Positions 16,551-25,289 of a stretch of 64,000 nucleotides of DNA are shown here, piece after piece; the first letter of the stretch is position 1; each line of letters begins with the position of its first letter. Where the stretch lies: contig NZ_CP085193.1 of the NCBI RefSeq assembly GCF_024298965.1, positions 8,494,001-8,558,000 of the forward strand, given 5' to 3'. The translations under genes and the position numbers were made by a program. This stretch comes from Streptomyces rapamycinicus NRRL 5491. Its GTDB lineage: Bacteria > Actinomycetota > Actinomycetes > Streptomycetales > Streptomycetaceae. A model generated the notes under the pieces. That model saw only the letters and a program-made list of their open reading frames with translations. It did no database searches and was not told the origin of the DNA.

Positions 16551-17689
16551 CCGAAGAGCTCCGTCATCGTCGGCGTCGCCTTCAGGCCCGAGCCGGTCAG
16601 CAGCACCACCGTGGTCTCACCGGGGCGGATCGCGCCCCGGGCGCGGAAGACCTCGATCGCGGCGGCCGCCGTCGCGCTGGTCGGCTCCGCGTAGAGCCCC
16701 ATCGCGGCCAGCCGGCGGACCGCCGCGGCGATCGCGTCCTCCGGGATGGCCGCCATGTCGCCGTCCGAGCGGCGGACGGCGCGCAGCACCTCGGGGAAGC
16801 GGACGGGCTCGCGGATGGCCGTGCCCTCGGCGATGGTCGGGGCGTGGTCGAAGGGCACGGGCGTCTCGGTGCCCGCGCGGAACGCGGCGTGCAGCGGGGC
16901 GCAGTGGGCGGGCTGGGCCACCAGCAGCCGGGGGCGGCGGGCGATCTGGCCCGCGGCGAGCAGTTCGGAGAAGCCGAGGTCGCAGCCGAGTACGGTGCTG
17001 CCCGCGCCCGCCACGGTCACCACGGCGTCCGGTGCGGTGAAGCCCAGGTCTTCCCACAGCTCGTACGCGAGGGTCTTGGTGCCCTGGAGGAAGAAGGGGT
17101 GCCAGTTGTGGCTGGCGTAGTACGTATGGGCCGACTGGCGCAGCGCCTCCGCGGCGGTGGCGTCCCGGTCGCCGGGCACCAGTTGGACCTCGGCGCCGTA
17201 GGCCCGGCTCTGGAGGACCTTCGCGGGGGAGGTGGTGGCGGGGGCGAGGATCCGGGCGCGGATGCCGGCGGCGGCGCAGTACGCGGAGACGGAGGCCCCG
17301 CCGTTGCCGGAGCTGTCCTCGATGACCTCCTGTACGCCGCGCTGGGCGAGGAGCGAGATCATCACGCTGGTACCGCGGTCCTTGAAGCTGCCGGTGGGGC
17401 TGAACCACTCCAGCTTGAAGAGAATCCGATCCTCCCCCCAGCTCTTCTCGACCAGCGGGGTGCACCCTTCTCCCAGTGACACCGGGGCGTCGATGCGCAC
17501 CGGGAGGGCCGCTCGGTAGCGCCACAGTGACCGGGCCCCGGTGTCCACCTGCTCGCGGGTGATGCCGGGCAGTGCGGAGACGGTGAGGGGAGCCCCGTCA
17601 TCGCCGCACCAGCGAGGGTCGTCGATCGGGTAAGTGGCGCCGGAGCGCTCGTCGACGTAGCGGGGTTCGGATCCTGGTTCAGCTCGCAC
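16547..17689 (-). CDS. threonine synthase-like PLP-dependent enzyme
   Basis: A 380-residue fold-type II PLP enzyme. The PLP lysine is in SPTGSFKDRG, the phosphate-binding glycines are further on, and SGNGGAS is the substrate loop. The C-terminal VLLTGSGLKAT is typical of threonine synthase-like lyases. The short N-terminus and the PAS-regulator partner argue for a degradative amino-acid ammonia-lyase or dehydratase rather than the housekeeping threonine synthase. The GTG at 17689 is chosen. The longer frame back to a TTG at 17725 would run through an AT-rich stretch that looks like the promoter, and the mRNA probably starts at or next to this GTG. Confidence 0.8.
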   Translation of the reverse strand: MRAEPGSEPRYVDERSGATYPIDDPRWCGDDGAPLTVSALPGITREQVDTGARSLWRYRAALPVRIDAPVSLGEGCTPLVEKSWGEDRILFKLEWFSPTGSFKDRGTSVMISLLAQRGVQEVIEDSSGNGGASVSAYCAAAGIRARILAPATTSPAKVLQSRAYGAEVQLVPGDRDATAAEALRQSAHTYYASHNWHPFFLQGTKTLAYELWEDLGFTAPDAVVTVAGAGSTVLGCDLGFSELLAAGQIARRPRLLVAQPAHCAPLHAAFRAGTETPVPFDHAPTIAEGTAIREPVRFPEVLRAVRRSDGDMAAIPEDAIAAAVRRLAAMGLYAEPTSATAAAAIEVFRARGAIRPGETTVVLLTGSGLKATPTMTELFG

Positions 17690-17725
17690 CTTAGATATTT
17701 TGTTTAGTTGTGTATATCCAGTCAA
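17690..17725 (-). promoter_or_regulatory. candidate promoter, leaderless start for the PLP enzyme operon
   Basis: On the minus strand TTGACT (17725-17720, five of six bases of the -35 consensus) is followed after 17 bp by CAAAAT (17702-17697, four of six of -10). The GTG of the gene begins 8 bp further on. That spacing predicts transcription starting at or within a base or two of the start codon, which is a leaderless message. The stretch is strikingly AT-rich for this genome. Confidence 0.55.
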
Positions 17726-17774
17726 GGGACTGGCGGGCTGCTCGAGGTCACCGCGAGTGCGGTGCGAGGGCCGC

Positions 17775-18683
17775 TCAAGGGTGGGCGAACAGCCGTTCCA
17801 GCACCACCGCGACCCCGTCGTCCTCGTTCGCCGGCGCCACCTCGTCGGCCATCGCCTTCAGCTCCGGGTGGGCATTGCCCATCGCGACCCCGTACCCGGC
17901 CCAGCCCAGCAGCGGGATGTCATTGGGCATATCGCCGAACGCGACCGTCTCGGCGGGGGTGAACCCCATGCGGTCGGCGGCCAGTTGGAGCCCCACCGAC
18001 TTGTCCGTCCCGGCCGGGAGCACCTCGATCATGCCCTTCTCGGAGTGGGTCACCGCCACCTCGCCCGCGCCCACCCGCTGCGCGGCCGCCGCCACCAGCC
18101 CGTCCGCCACCGTCCGGTGGCGCATCAGCACCTTCTCGATCGGCGCCGCCCACAGCTCCGCCCGCTCGGCCAGCCCCCACTCCGGGCGCATCCGGTCGGT
18201 GAAGCGGGCGGTGACGACGAAGCGGTTCTCGGGCGCCGCGGTCACCACGGCGAGCTCCAGCGGCCCCGCGCCCAGCGCCTCCTCGGTGCGCTCCACCACC
18301 GACCGGGCCAGCTCCCGGTCCAGCGACGCCGAGACCAGCAGCCGGTCCGCGGAGGCGTCGTACAGCTGCGCGCCCTGTCCGCACACCGCGAGCCCCCGGT
18401 AGCCGATCGCCACCAGGAACTCCCGGCAGGACGCGGCCGGGCGCCCGGTGACCACCAGATGCCGCGCCCCGGCGGCCCGGACCAGGGCCAGCGCCTCACG
18501 GTTGCGCGGCGAGACCGTCAGATCCCCGCGCAGCAGGGTGCCGTCGAGGTCGGTGGCCACCAGCGGGAAGCGGGGCCGCCCGGCGGTACGGGGCCGGGGG
18601 AGCGGCGCGCCCGGGGACTCGGAGGCGGATGCGGAAGTGGATAAGGGAGAAGCGGCAGCGGTGGCGGCGTCGGCGGTGTGCAC
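17775..18683 (-). CDS. HAD-superfamily (Cof-type IIB) phosphatase
   Basis: A 302-residue cytoplasmic sugar- or cofactor-phosphate phosphatase of the Cof/YbiV type. Motif I is DLDGTLLRGD (nucleophile and acid Asp), motif II is VVTGRP, motif III Lys lies in HSEKGMIEVLP, and motif IV is FGDMPNDIPLL. The large C2B cap lies between motifs II and III. The first 40 residues are Ala/Ser/Pro-rich and may be an artefact of using the GTG at 18683. No start with a better ribosome site is evident. Substrate unknown; such enzymes often act on hexose phosphates or PLP. Confidence 0.85.
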   Translation of the reverse strand: MHTADAATAAASPLSTSASASESPGAPLPRPRTAGRPRFPLVATDLDGTLLRGDLTVSPRNREALALVRAAGARHLVVTGRPAASCREFLVAIGYRGLAVCGQGAQLYDASADRLLVSASLDRELARSVVERTEEALGAGPLELAVVTAAPENRFVVTARFTDRMRPEWGLAERAELWAAPIEKVLMRHRTVADGLVAAAAQRVGAGEVAVTHSEKGMIEVLPAGTDKSVGLQLAADRMGFTPAETVAFGDMPNDIPLLGWAGYGVAMGNAHPELKAMADEVAPANEDDGVAVVLERLFAHP

Positions 18684-18761
18684 GGTGGCCGGTGGTCCCT
18701 TTCGTCACGCTCATCGTGCTCATTCCGCGTCGAATCAGCGCGACACATGGAGCCCCTGAAC

Positions 18762-18788
18762 CATGTCGACATGTGAACTCATGTCGAC
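18762..18788. promoter_or_regulatory. repeat of CATGTCGAC, possible operator
   Basis: CATGTCGACATG (18762-18773) is a perfect 12-bp palindrome, and CATGTCGAC recurs at 18780-18788, 18 bp on. It lies in the 142-bp gap upstream of the HAD phosphatase. It could be a two-site operator; the regulator is unknown. Confidence 0.35.
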
Positions 18789-18825
18789 CTTGCGGAACAG
18801 AGAATGGCGGCTCCGCCGGGGACGA

Positions 18826-19674
18826 TCAAGCCGTGCAGATCACGGCCACCTGCCTCGGCAGCCGGTACGGCAGCGAGCCGTACCACGCGCACGACAGCGC
18901 GAAGCCGAAGGAGAGACAGATGACCCCGCCGACCGCGTCCATCCAGAAGTGGTTGGCGGTGGCGACGATCACCAGCAGCGTGGCCGAGGGGTAGAGCAGC
19001 CCCAGGGCCTTCACCCACACCGGGCGCGCCAGCGTCGCGATGGTCAGACCGCACCACAGCGACCAGCCGATGTGCATCGAGGGCATCGCCGCGTACTGGT
19101 TCGACATATCGGCGAGGTTCCCCGAGGCCATCGAGCCCCAGGTGTTGTGCACCACCACGGTGTCGATGAAGTGGCCGCCGCTCATCAGCCGGGGCGGGGC
19201 CAGCGGAAAGAAGTAGTAGCCGAGCAGGGCCACGCCCGTGGTCGCGAAGAGCGCCAGCCGGATGGCGGCGTAACGGCCCGGATGCCAGTGGTAGAGCCAC
19301 ACCAGCACGCTGAGCGTCACGATGAAGTGGAGCGTGGCGTAGTAGTAGTTCATGCCCACGATCAGCCAGCTGACCGAGTCGATCGCATGGTTGACGCCCC
19401 GCTCGAAGGCCATTCCGAACCGGTGCTCCCACTCCCAGATCCAGCTCGCGTTGCGCAGCGCCTCCGGCCGCTGCTCCGGGACGGCGTTGCGGATCAGCGA
19501 ATAAGTCCAGTAACTGACGGCGATGAGGACGATCTCGAACCAGAGCCGGGGCCTTCTGGGGGTACGCAACCGGTTCATCAGGGTGAGGCCCGGTGCCCGT
19601 TCCGCGTCGGTGTCCGCGATGGGTGCCGGGGTGGCTGTGCGGCCTGCCGTGGTCCTGATCGTCGCTCCACCCAT
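18826..19674 (-). CDS. PAP2/inositolphosphotransferase-like integral membrane protein
   Basis: A 282-residue membrane protein of the PAP2 superfamily, Aur1/inositol-phosphorylceramide-synthase-like branch. About six membrane segments are visible from residue 45 on. The catalytic motifs sit in AMPSMHIGW (C2: Ser-x-His) and ANHFWMDAVGG (C3: His...Asp). Actinobacterial relatives move phospho-head groups or hydrolyse lipid phosphates at the membrane. The first 32 residues are hydrophilic; an internal ATG at residue 33 (MNRLRTPRRPRLWF) is an alternative start. Confidence 0.85.
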   Translation of the reverse strand: MGGATIRTTAGRTATPAPIADTDAERAPGLTLMNRLRTPRRPRLWFEIVLIAVSYWTYSLIRNAVPEQRPEALRNASWIWEWEHRFGMAFERGVNHAIDSVSWLIVGMNYYYATLHFIVTLSVLVWLYHWHPGRYAAIRLALFATTGVALLGYYFFPLAPPRLMSGGHFIDTVVVHNTWGSMASGNLADMSNQYAAMPSMHIGWSLWCGLTIATLARPVWVKALGLLYPSATLLVIVATANHFWMDAVGGVICLSFGFALSCAWYGSLPYRLPRQVAVICTA

Positions 19675-19840
19675 AGGGCAACAGTCTGCCAGACGACGCC
19701 CATCCGCAGATCATCCACGGCATCGGGTCTTGGTTGCTTATGTCCTGGTCCGGGGGTTCCTCCAAGGGGCGTATGCCCCTATACGTCCACTGGGTGCCGA
19801 GCCGCTGGACGAGGACCCCGGACGGGGGCTTTCCCCTACC

Positions 19841-19901
19841 CGCCCCTTCCCACAACTGGGGCTCCGCCCCAGACCCCGCTCCTCGAACGCCGGAGGGGCT
19901 G
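19841..19901. repeat. GC-rich dispersed intergenic repeat, copy 1
   Basis: A 61-bp element that is the inverted copy of 37271-37331 with only two mismatches. It contains the hairpin half CTGGGGCTCCGCCCCAG. Related shorter copies lie at 32050-32160, 37056-37093 and 63015-63071. It sits in the 289-bp gap between the malR stop and the PAP2 start, downstream of malR-side transcription, and may act as an RNA hairpin or terminator. Confidence 0.75.
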
Positions 19902-19963
19902 GAAGGTGGGGCTTCGGGGAGGGGAACAGCCCGCCGCCGGCGCCACGATCCCCCGCACGAGGC

Positions 19964-21016
19964 TCAGGCCTTGCCCCCGGCCGCCCGGCTCCGCGCCTCC
20001 ACACCATGCGCCGAGGCCGTGGACCCGCGCACCACCAGCTCGGGCAGGAAGACGAACTCGCTGGGCGGGGCGGGGGTGCCGCCGATCTCCTCCAGCAGCG
20101 CCCGCACCGCCGCCTGCCCCATCGACTGCACCGGTTTACGGATCGTGGTCAGCGGCGGATCGGTGAAGGCGATCAGCGGGGAGTCGTCGAAGCCGACCAC
20201 CGAGACGTCCTGAGGGACCGCAAGACCCTGCTGCCGGGCCGCCCGGATGGCGCCCAGCGCCATCATGTCGCTCGCGCACACCACCGCCGTACAGCCCCGC
20301 TCGATCAGCGCGGTCGCCGCCGCCTGGCCGCCCTCCAGGGTGTACAGCGAATGCTGGATCAGCTCCTCGGACTCGGCCGGGGAGAGCCCCAGTCGGTCCC
20401 GCATCGCCTGCTGAAAGCCTTCGATCTTGCGCAGTACGGGTACGAATCGCTTCGGCCCGAGCGCGAGACCGATCCGGGTGTGTCCGAGGGAGACCAGATG
20501 GGTGACCGCCAGCCCCATCGCAGCCCGGTCGTCGGGGGAGATGAACGGCGCCCGCACCTTCGGCGAGTAGCCGTCCACCAGCACGAACGGCACACCCTGG
20601 CCGCGCAGCTGGTCATAGCGCTGCATATCGGCCGAGGTGTCCGCGTGCAGCCCGGAGACGAAGATGATCCCGGCCACCCCCCGGTCCACCAGCATCTCGG
20701 TCAGCTCGTCCTCCGTGGAGCCGCCGGGGGTCTGGGTGGCCAGCACCGGGGTGTAGCCCTGCCGGGTGAGCGCCTGCCCGATGACCTGGGCGAGCGCGGG
20801 GAAGATCGGGTTCTCCAGCTCGGGCGTGATCAGTCCCACCAGTCCGGCGCTGCGCTGTCGCAGCCGCACCGGCCGCTCATAGCCGAGGACGTCCAGAGCG
20901 GCGAGGACGGACTCGCGGGTGGCCGCGGCCACCCCCGGCCTGCCATTGAGGACGCGGCTGACGGTGGCTTCGCTGACCCCCGCCTGGGCTGCGATGTCAG
21001 CAAGCCGTGCGGTCAT
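19964..21016 (-). CDS. malR: maltose operon repressor MalR (LacI family)
   Basis: A 350-residue LacI/GalR repressor. The DNA-binding HTH is at the extreme N-terminus (RLADIAAQAGVSEATVSRVL), followed by the hinge and a periplasmic-binding-protein-like effector domain ending in VVGFDDSPLIAFTDPPLTT. The sequence agrees closely with what I recall of S. coelicolor MalR. It should repress malEFG, aglA and secreted amylase genes until maltose or maltodextrin is present, via CTTGCAG-type boxes found upstream of aglA, malE and the amylase. It lies 25 bp after aglA on the same strand. The ATG at 21016 is the position at which LacI proteins begin. A close paralogue follows malG. Confidence 0.92.
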   Translation of the reverse strand: MTARLADIAAQAGVSEATVSRVLNGRPGVAAATRESVLAALDVLGYERPVRLRQRSAGLVGLITPELENPIFPALAQVIGQALTRQGYTPVLATQTPGGSTEDELTEMLVDRGVAGIIFVSGLHADTSADMQRYDQLRGQGVPFVLVDGYSPKVRAPFISPDDRAAMGLAVTHLVSLGHTRIGLALGPKRFVPVLRKIEGFQQAMRDRLGLSPAESEELIQHSLYTLEGGQAAATALIERGCTAVVCASDMMALGAIRAARQQGLAVPQDVSVVGFDDSPLIAFTDPPLTTIRKPVQSMGQAAVRALLEEIGGTPAPPSEFVFLPELVVRGSTASAHGVEARSRAAGGKA

Positions 21017-21041
21017 GGAGTGGGACTGTACCGGTCGCGTG

Positions 21042-22712
21042 TCAGATTGCCCACCACGCGCACGAATCAGGCGGAATGCACACGGTTCCGGCCTGGTACG
21101 CCAGCGGCGCCGACGAGAGCAGCGCACGCCCCGGAACCGGCAGTTCGACCTCCTCCCCGAGCGTGTTGAGCGTGCACACCAGGCCCGGCCGGGACAGCGC
21201 GAGCACCCCCGCCGGGGCGTCCAGCCAGCTCATCGGCCCGTCCCCGAGCCCCGGCAGCTCACGGCGCAGCGCGAGCGCGTCGCGGTACAGCTCCAGCGTG
21301 GAGCCGGGGTCGCCGGTCTGCGCCTCGACGGACAGCTCGGCCCAGTCCTCCGGCTGGGGCAGCCAGCTGCCGCCGGGGCCGAAGCCGTGGGAGTCACCGG
21401 ATCGGGTCCAGGGCAGGGGCACCCGGCAGCCGTCGCGGAAGCCGTCCTGGCCGTCCTGGCCCTCCTGCCCGTCGGCGGAGGTGCGGAAGAAGGCCGGGTC
21501 CTGGCGCAGCTCGTCCGGCAGCTCGGTCACCTCGGGAAGGCCCAGCTCCTCGCCCTGGTAGAGATAGGCCGAGCCGGGCAGCGCCAGGATGAGCAGGGCC
21601 GCGGCACGGGCGCGGGCGAGCCCCCGCTCCGGGCCGCCACCGGCTCCGTCCGCGTAGCGGGTGGCGTGCCGGACCACGTCGTGGTTGGAGAGCACCCAGG
21701 TGGTGGGGGCGCCGACGGAGCCGGTGGCGGCCAGCGACTCGTCGATCACCTCGCGCATCGCGGCCGCGTCCCACGGGCACTTCAGGAACTGGAAGTTGAA
21801 CGCCTGGTGCAGCTCGTCGGGGCGTACGTAGAGGGCCAGCCGCTCGGCGGTGGGCGCCCATGCCTCGGCGACGCCGATCCGGTCACCGGGGTAGGAGTCC
21901 AGCAGCCGCCGCCAGGAGCGGTGAATCTCGTGCACCCCGTCCTGGTCGAAGAACGGCAGCACCTGGGAGCCGATCAGCTTGGCCTGTTCGGTGCGGCCGA
22001 TGTCGGGCAGCCCGGCGGCCTTGACCATGCCGTGCGCGACATCGATACGGAAGCCGTCCACGCCCAGATCCAGCCAGAAGCGCAGCACCGAGTCGAACTC
22101 CGCGCGGACCTCGGGGGAGTCCCAGTTGAGGTCGGGCTGCTGGGGGGCGAACAGGTGCAGGTACCACTCGCCGGGGGTGCCGTCCGGAGCGGTGGTACGG
22201 GTCCAGGCGGGGCCGCCGAAGACCGACTCCCAGTCGTTCGGGGGCAGTTCGCCGTGGGCGCCGCGGCCGGGGCGGAAGTGGTAGCGGGTGCGGGCCGCGC
22301 CGCCTGGCCGGTCGGCGAGCGCCTCGCGGAACCACGGGTGCTGGTCCGAGCTGTGGTTCGGGACGACGTCCACGATCACCTTCAGCCCCAGCTCATGGGC
22401 GGTGCGCACCAGGTCGTCGGCGTCGCCGAGGGAGCCGAAGAGCGGGTCCACGGCGCGGTAGTCCGCCACGTCGTAGCCGCCGTCGGCCTGCGGGGAGGCG
22501 TAGAAGGGGGTCAGCCAGACGGCGTCCACACCCAGCCCGGCGAGGTGCGGCAGCCGCTCCCGCGCCCCGCGCAGATCGCCGATCCCGTCGCCGTCGCTGT
22601 CGGCGAAGGACCGTACGTACACCTGGTAGATGACGGCGTCGCGCCACCATCCGTGGCCTTCGGACGGTCGCGCCGGCTCGGTGGCAAGGGAGGTCGTGAG
22701 CTCCTGGGTCAT
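21042..22712 (-). CDS. aglA: intracellular alpha-glucosidase (GH13)
   Basis: A 556-residue GH13 oligo-alpha-1,4/1,6-glucosidase. There is no signal peptide, so it acts in the cytoplasm on maltodextrins brought in by MalEFG. The four GH13 regions are visible: DVVPNHSS, DGFRIDVAHG (Asp nucleophile), VAEAW (Glu acid/base) and LSNHD (third Asp). It is divergent from malE across a 263-bp region full of MalR boxes and is followed by malR. In S. coelicolor aglA instead follows malG, so the layout is rearranged here. The ATG at 22712 begins the typical N-terminus shortly before WWRDAVIYQVYVRSF. Confidence 0.9.
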   Translation of the reverse strand: MTQELTTSLATEPARPSEGHGWWRDAVIYQVYVRSFADSDGDGIGDLRGARERLPHLAGLGVDAVWLTPFYASPQADGGYDVADYRAVDPLFGSLGDADDLVRTAHELGLKVIVDVVPNHSSDQHPWFREALADRPGGAARTRYHFRPGRGAHGELPPNDWESVFGGPAWTRTTAPDGTPGEWYLHLFAPQQPDLNWDSPEVRAEFDSVLRFWLDLGVDGFRIDVAHGMVKAAGLPDIGRTEQAKLIGSQVLPFFDQDGVHEIHRSWRRLLDSYPGDRIGVAEAWAPTAERLALYVRPDELHQAFNFQFLKCPWDAAAMREVIDESLAATGSVGAPTTWVLSNHDVVRHATRYADGAGGGPERGLARARAAALLILALPGSAYLYQGEELGLPEVTELPDELRQDPAFFRTSADGQEGQDGQDGFRDGCRVPLPWTRSGDSHGFGPGGSWLPQPEDWAELSVEAQTGDPGSTLELYRDALALRRELPGLGDGPMSWLDAPAGVLALSRPGLVCTLNTLGEEVELPVPGRALLSSAPLAYQAGTVCIPPDSCAWWAI

Positions 22713-22739
22713 GGCGCGAACGTAACAGCTCTGCAATGC

Positions 22740-22913
22740 CTTGCGGAAGAGCTTGCAGGGCGCGCTGGTGCCCTTCGGGGGTGCCCCGGTCGTGCTGTGG
22801 GCGTATGTCAAGCGCCGGAACGGGGGCGGAGCGGCCACCTCGGGGACACGCGGACGTAACGATGCCGGACGCCTTGCAGAAATTTGCCGCAAGGTCTTTC
22901 GGTGGGCTTGCGG
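22740..22913. promoter_or_regulatory. MalR boxes between aglA and malE
   Basis: CTTGCAG heptamers, or one-base variants, occur at 22740-22746 (CTTGCGG), 22752-22758, 22873-22879, 22887-22893 (reverse strand, CTTGCGG) and 22907-22913 (CTTGCGG). The pair at 22873-22893 forms a 21-bp inverted arrangement, CTTGC-N11-GCAAG. This heptamer is the known element of Streptomyces maltose and amylase promoters recognised by MalR/Reg1. One cluster faces aglA and the other malE. Confidence 0.75.
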
Positions 22914-22975
22914 CCCTGTTACGTTCCTCCGCAACTTGGGGCCGCGAGGGAGCGGCCGGCTTTGGAGGAGTTCAG

Positions 22976-24253
22976 ATGCGACGTGGCATAGCGGCCACCG
23001 CACTCGTCGCGGCCATGGCGCTCGCGGCGACGGCATGCGGCGGTGACGACGGCGGCAGCGGCGACAAGAAGTCCGGCGGTCATCTCTCCGGCACCGTGAC
23101 GTACTGGGACACGTCGAACGACGCGGAGAAGGGCACGTACAAGGAGCTCGCCCTGGGCTTCGAGAAGAAGCACCCCGACGTCAAGGTCAACTACGTCAAT
23201 GTGCCCTTCGGCGACGCGCTGGCCAAGTTCAAGAACGCCGCCGGCTCCGGCGGCTCCGGCGCGCCCGATGTGCTGCGTACCGAGGTGGCCTGGACCCAGG
23301 ACCTGGCCAACATCGGCTATCTCGCCCCGCTGGACGGCACCCCGGCCCTCGCCGACCAGTCCGACTATCTGCCCAAGGCGCTCGCAGGCGCCAAGTTCAA
23401 GGGCAAGACCTACGCCGTACCGCAGGTCATCGACACCCTCGGCCTCTTCTACAACAAGAAGATGCTGAAGGACGCCGGGGTCCAGCCGCCGAAGGACTGG
23501 ACCGAGCTCAAGGCCGCCGCCAAGAAGATCAAGGAGAAGACCGGCAAGACCGGTCTCTATCTGCGCGGCGACGACGCCTACTGGTACCTGCCCTTCATCT
23601 ACGGCGAGGGCGGCGACCTCCTCGACACCGGCGCCAAGAAGGTCACCATCGACGACGAGCCCGGCATCAAGGCGTTCGCGGCCGCCCGCGACCTGGTCAC
23701 CTCCAAGGCGGCGGAGACCGACGCCACCGACGGCTGGGACAACATGCAGAACGCCATCAAGAACGGCGACGTCGCGATGACGATCAACGGGCCGTGGGCG
23801 ATCGAGGACACCCTGGCGGGCAAGGCGTTCAAGGACAAGTCCAACCTCGGAGTGGTCCCGGTCCCGGCCGGCAGCAAGGGCCGGGGCGCCCCGCAGGGCG
23901 GCCAGAACCTCACCGTCTACGCCGGGTCGAAGAACCTGGACGCCTCCTACGCCTTCGCGCAGTACATGAGCTCGGCCGAGGTGCAGGCCAAGACCACCGA
24001 GAAGCTCTCCCTGCTGCCCACCCGCACCTCCGTCTACTCCAACAAGACGGTCGCCGCGAACCCGAACGTGAAGTTCTTCAAGGCCGCCGTCGACAAGGCC
24101 GTCGAGCGCCCCTGGATCCCCGAGGGCAACAGCCTCTTCCAGGCGATCCTGGTGCAGTTCCCGGGCGTCCTCGCCGGCAAGACCTCGCCGGAGAAGGCCG
24201 CAAACGCGGTCGGTGACGCGTACCGCAAGCTCCTCAAGGGCGACTGGAAGTAG
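22976..24253 (+). CDS. malE: maltose/maltodextrin-binding lipoprotein
   Basis: A 425-residue solute-binding protein of the MalE family. It is lipid-anchored: a positive N-terminus, a hydrophobic stretch, then a lipobox ending ATAC with Cys at residue 21. The mature domain shows the family strand GTVTYWDTSN and the hinge motif NGPWAIED. It captures maltose and maltodextrins for MalFG. The ATG at 22976 has GGAGGAG 5 nt upstream. It is first in the malEFG operon; malF starts 11 bp after its stop. Confidence 0.95.
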   Translation: MRRGIAATALVAAMALAATACGGDDGGSGDKKSGGHLSGTVTYWDTSNDAEKGTYKELALGFEKKHPDVKVNYVNVPFGDALAKFKNAAGSGGSGAPDVLRTEVAWTQDLANIGYLAPLDGTPALADQSDYLPKALAGAKFKGKTYAVPQVIDTLGLFYNKKMLKDAGVQPPKDWTELKAAAKKIKEKTGKTGLYLRGDDAYWYLPFIYGEGGDLLDTGAKKVTIDDEPGIKAFAAARDLVTSKAAETDATDGWDNMQNAIKNGDVAMTINGPWAIEDTLAGKAFKDKSNLGVVPVPAGSKGRGAPQGGQNLTVYAGSKNLDASYAFAQYMSSAEVQAKTTEKLSLLPTRTSVYSNKTVAANPNVKFFKAAVDKAVERPWIPEGNSLFQAILVQFPGVLAGKTSPEKAANAVGDAYRKLLKGDWK

Positions 24254-24264
24254 GGCCGGCGACG

Positions 24265-25287
24265 ATGGCTGTCGACACCAGCCGGCCGCTGGACCCGGCC
24301 GCGGGCGCGAGGGGCGCCCGCGGCCGGGGCGGCCGGGTTCGCAAGGCCGGCACCCCACCGCCGCGCCGGATCCGCAACGCGCTCGCCCGCCACTGGTACG
24401 CCTGGGCCATGGTCGCGCCCGTCGTGCTCGTCATCGGGCTGATCATCGGCTATCCGCTGGTCCGCGGCGTCTATCTGTCGCTGACCGACGCCAACGAGGC
24501 CAACGTCGAGCGCACCATCGGGATCAACCACATCCCCGCCACCTACCAGACGGTCGGCCTCGACAACTTCCGGGCCATCCTCGAGGACCAGGTCTTCTGG
24601 GACCGGCTGGGCTGGACCGTCACCTGGACCGTCAGCTGTGTGGCGCTCACCTTCGCGATCGGCCTGGGCCTGGCCGTACTGCTCAACCGGCGGTTCGCCG
24701 GGCGCACCCTCTACCGGTCGCTGCTGATCCTGCCGTGGGCCGTCCCCGCCTTCGTCTCCGTCTTCGCCTGGCGGCTGCTCTACAACGAGAAGAACGGCAT
24801 CCTCAACAAGGTGCTGCACGGCGGCGGGATCGACGCGGTGCCCTGGCTGAACGACCCCACCATGGCCAAGGTCTCGGTGATCGCCGTGAACATCTGGCTC
24901 GGGGTGCCGTTCATGCTGGTCGCGCTGCTCGGCGGGCTGCAGTCCATCCCCGGTGAGCTGTACGAGGCCGCCGAGATGGACGGGGCGAGCCCCCGGCAGC
25001 GGTTCCGCCACATCACCCTGCCCGGGCTGCGCTCGGTCAGCTCCACCGTGATCCTGCTGTCGACCATCTGGACGTTCAACATGTTCCCGGTGATCTTCCT
25101 GCTGACCCGCGGCGGACCCGGCGACTCCACCGAGATCCTGGTGACGTACGCCTACCGGCTCTCCTTCGTCAACAGCCCGCGCGACTTCGCCGGCGCCTCG
25201 GCCTGGGGTGTGCTGATCCTGCTCATCCTCATGCTCTTCGCGGTGATCTACCGCCGTTCGCTCCGCAAGCAGGGAGAGGTCTGGTAG
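24265..25287 (+). CDS. malF: maltose ABC transporter permease MalF
   Basis: A 340-residue inner-membrane permease with six to seven predicted membrane segments. The EAA loop for ATPase docking is visible as YEAAEMDGASPRQRF near residue 232. The Arg/Gly-rich 45-residue N-terminus is cytoplasmic. The ATPase is not in the window; in streptomycetes the shared MsiK energises such importers (established knowledge). malG begins 2 bp after the stop. Confidence 0.95.
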   Translation: MAVDTSRPLDPAAGARGARGRGGRVRKAGTPPPRRIRNALARHWYAWAMVAPVVLVIGLIIGYPLVRGVYLSLTDANEANVERTIGINHIPATYQTVGLDNFRAILEDQVFWDRLGWTVTWTVSCVALTFAIGLGLAVLLNRRFAGRTLYRSLLILPWAVPAFVSVFAWRLLYNEKNGILNKVLHGGGIDAVPWLNDPTMAKVSVIAVNIWLGVPFMLVALLGGLQSIPGELYEAAEMDGASPRQRFRHITLPGLRSVSSTVILLSTIWTFNMFPVIFLLTRGGPGDSTEILVTYAYRLSFVNSPRDFAGASAWGVLILLILMLFAVIYRRSLRKQGEVW

Positions 25288-25289
25288 CC

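Noticed and set aside
17690..17725. TTG at 17725 as start of the PLP enzyme
   Set aside because: The TTG is part of a -35-like hexamer and the 12 extra residues are AT-rich and unlike the family.
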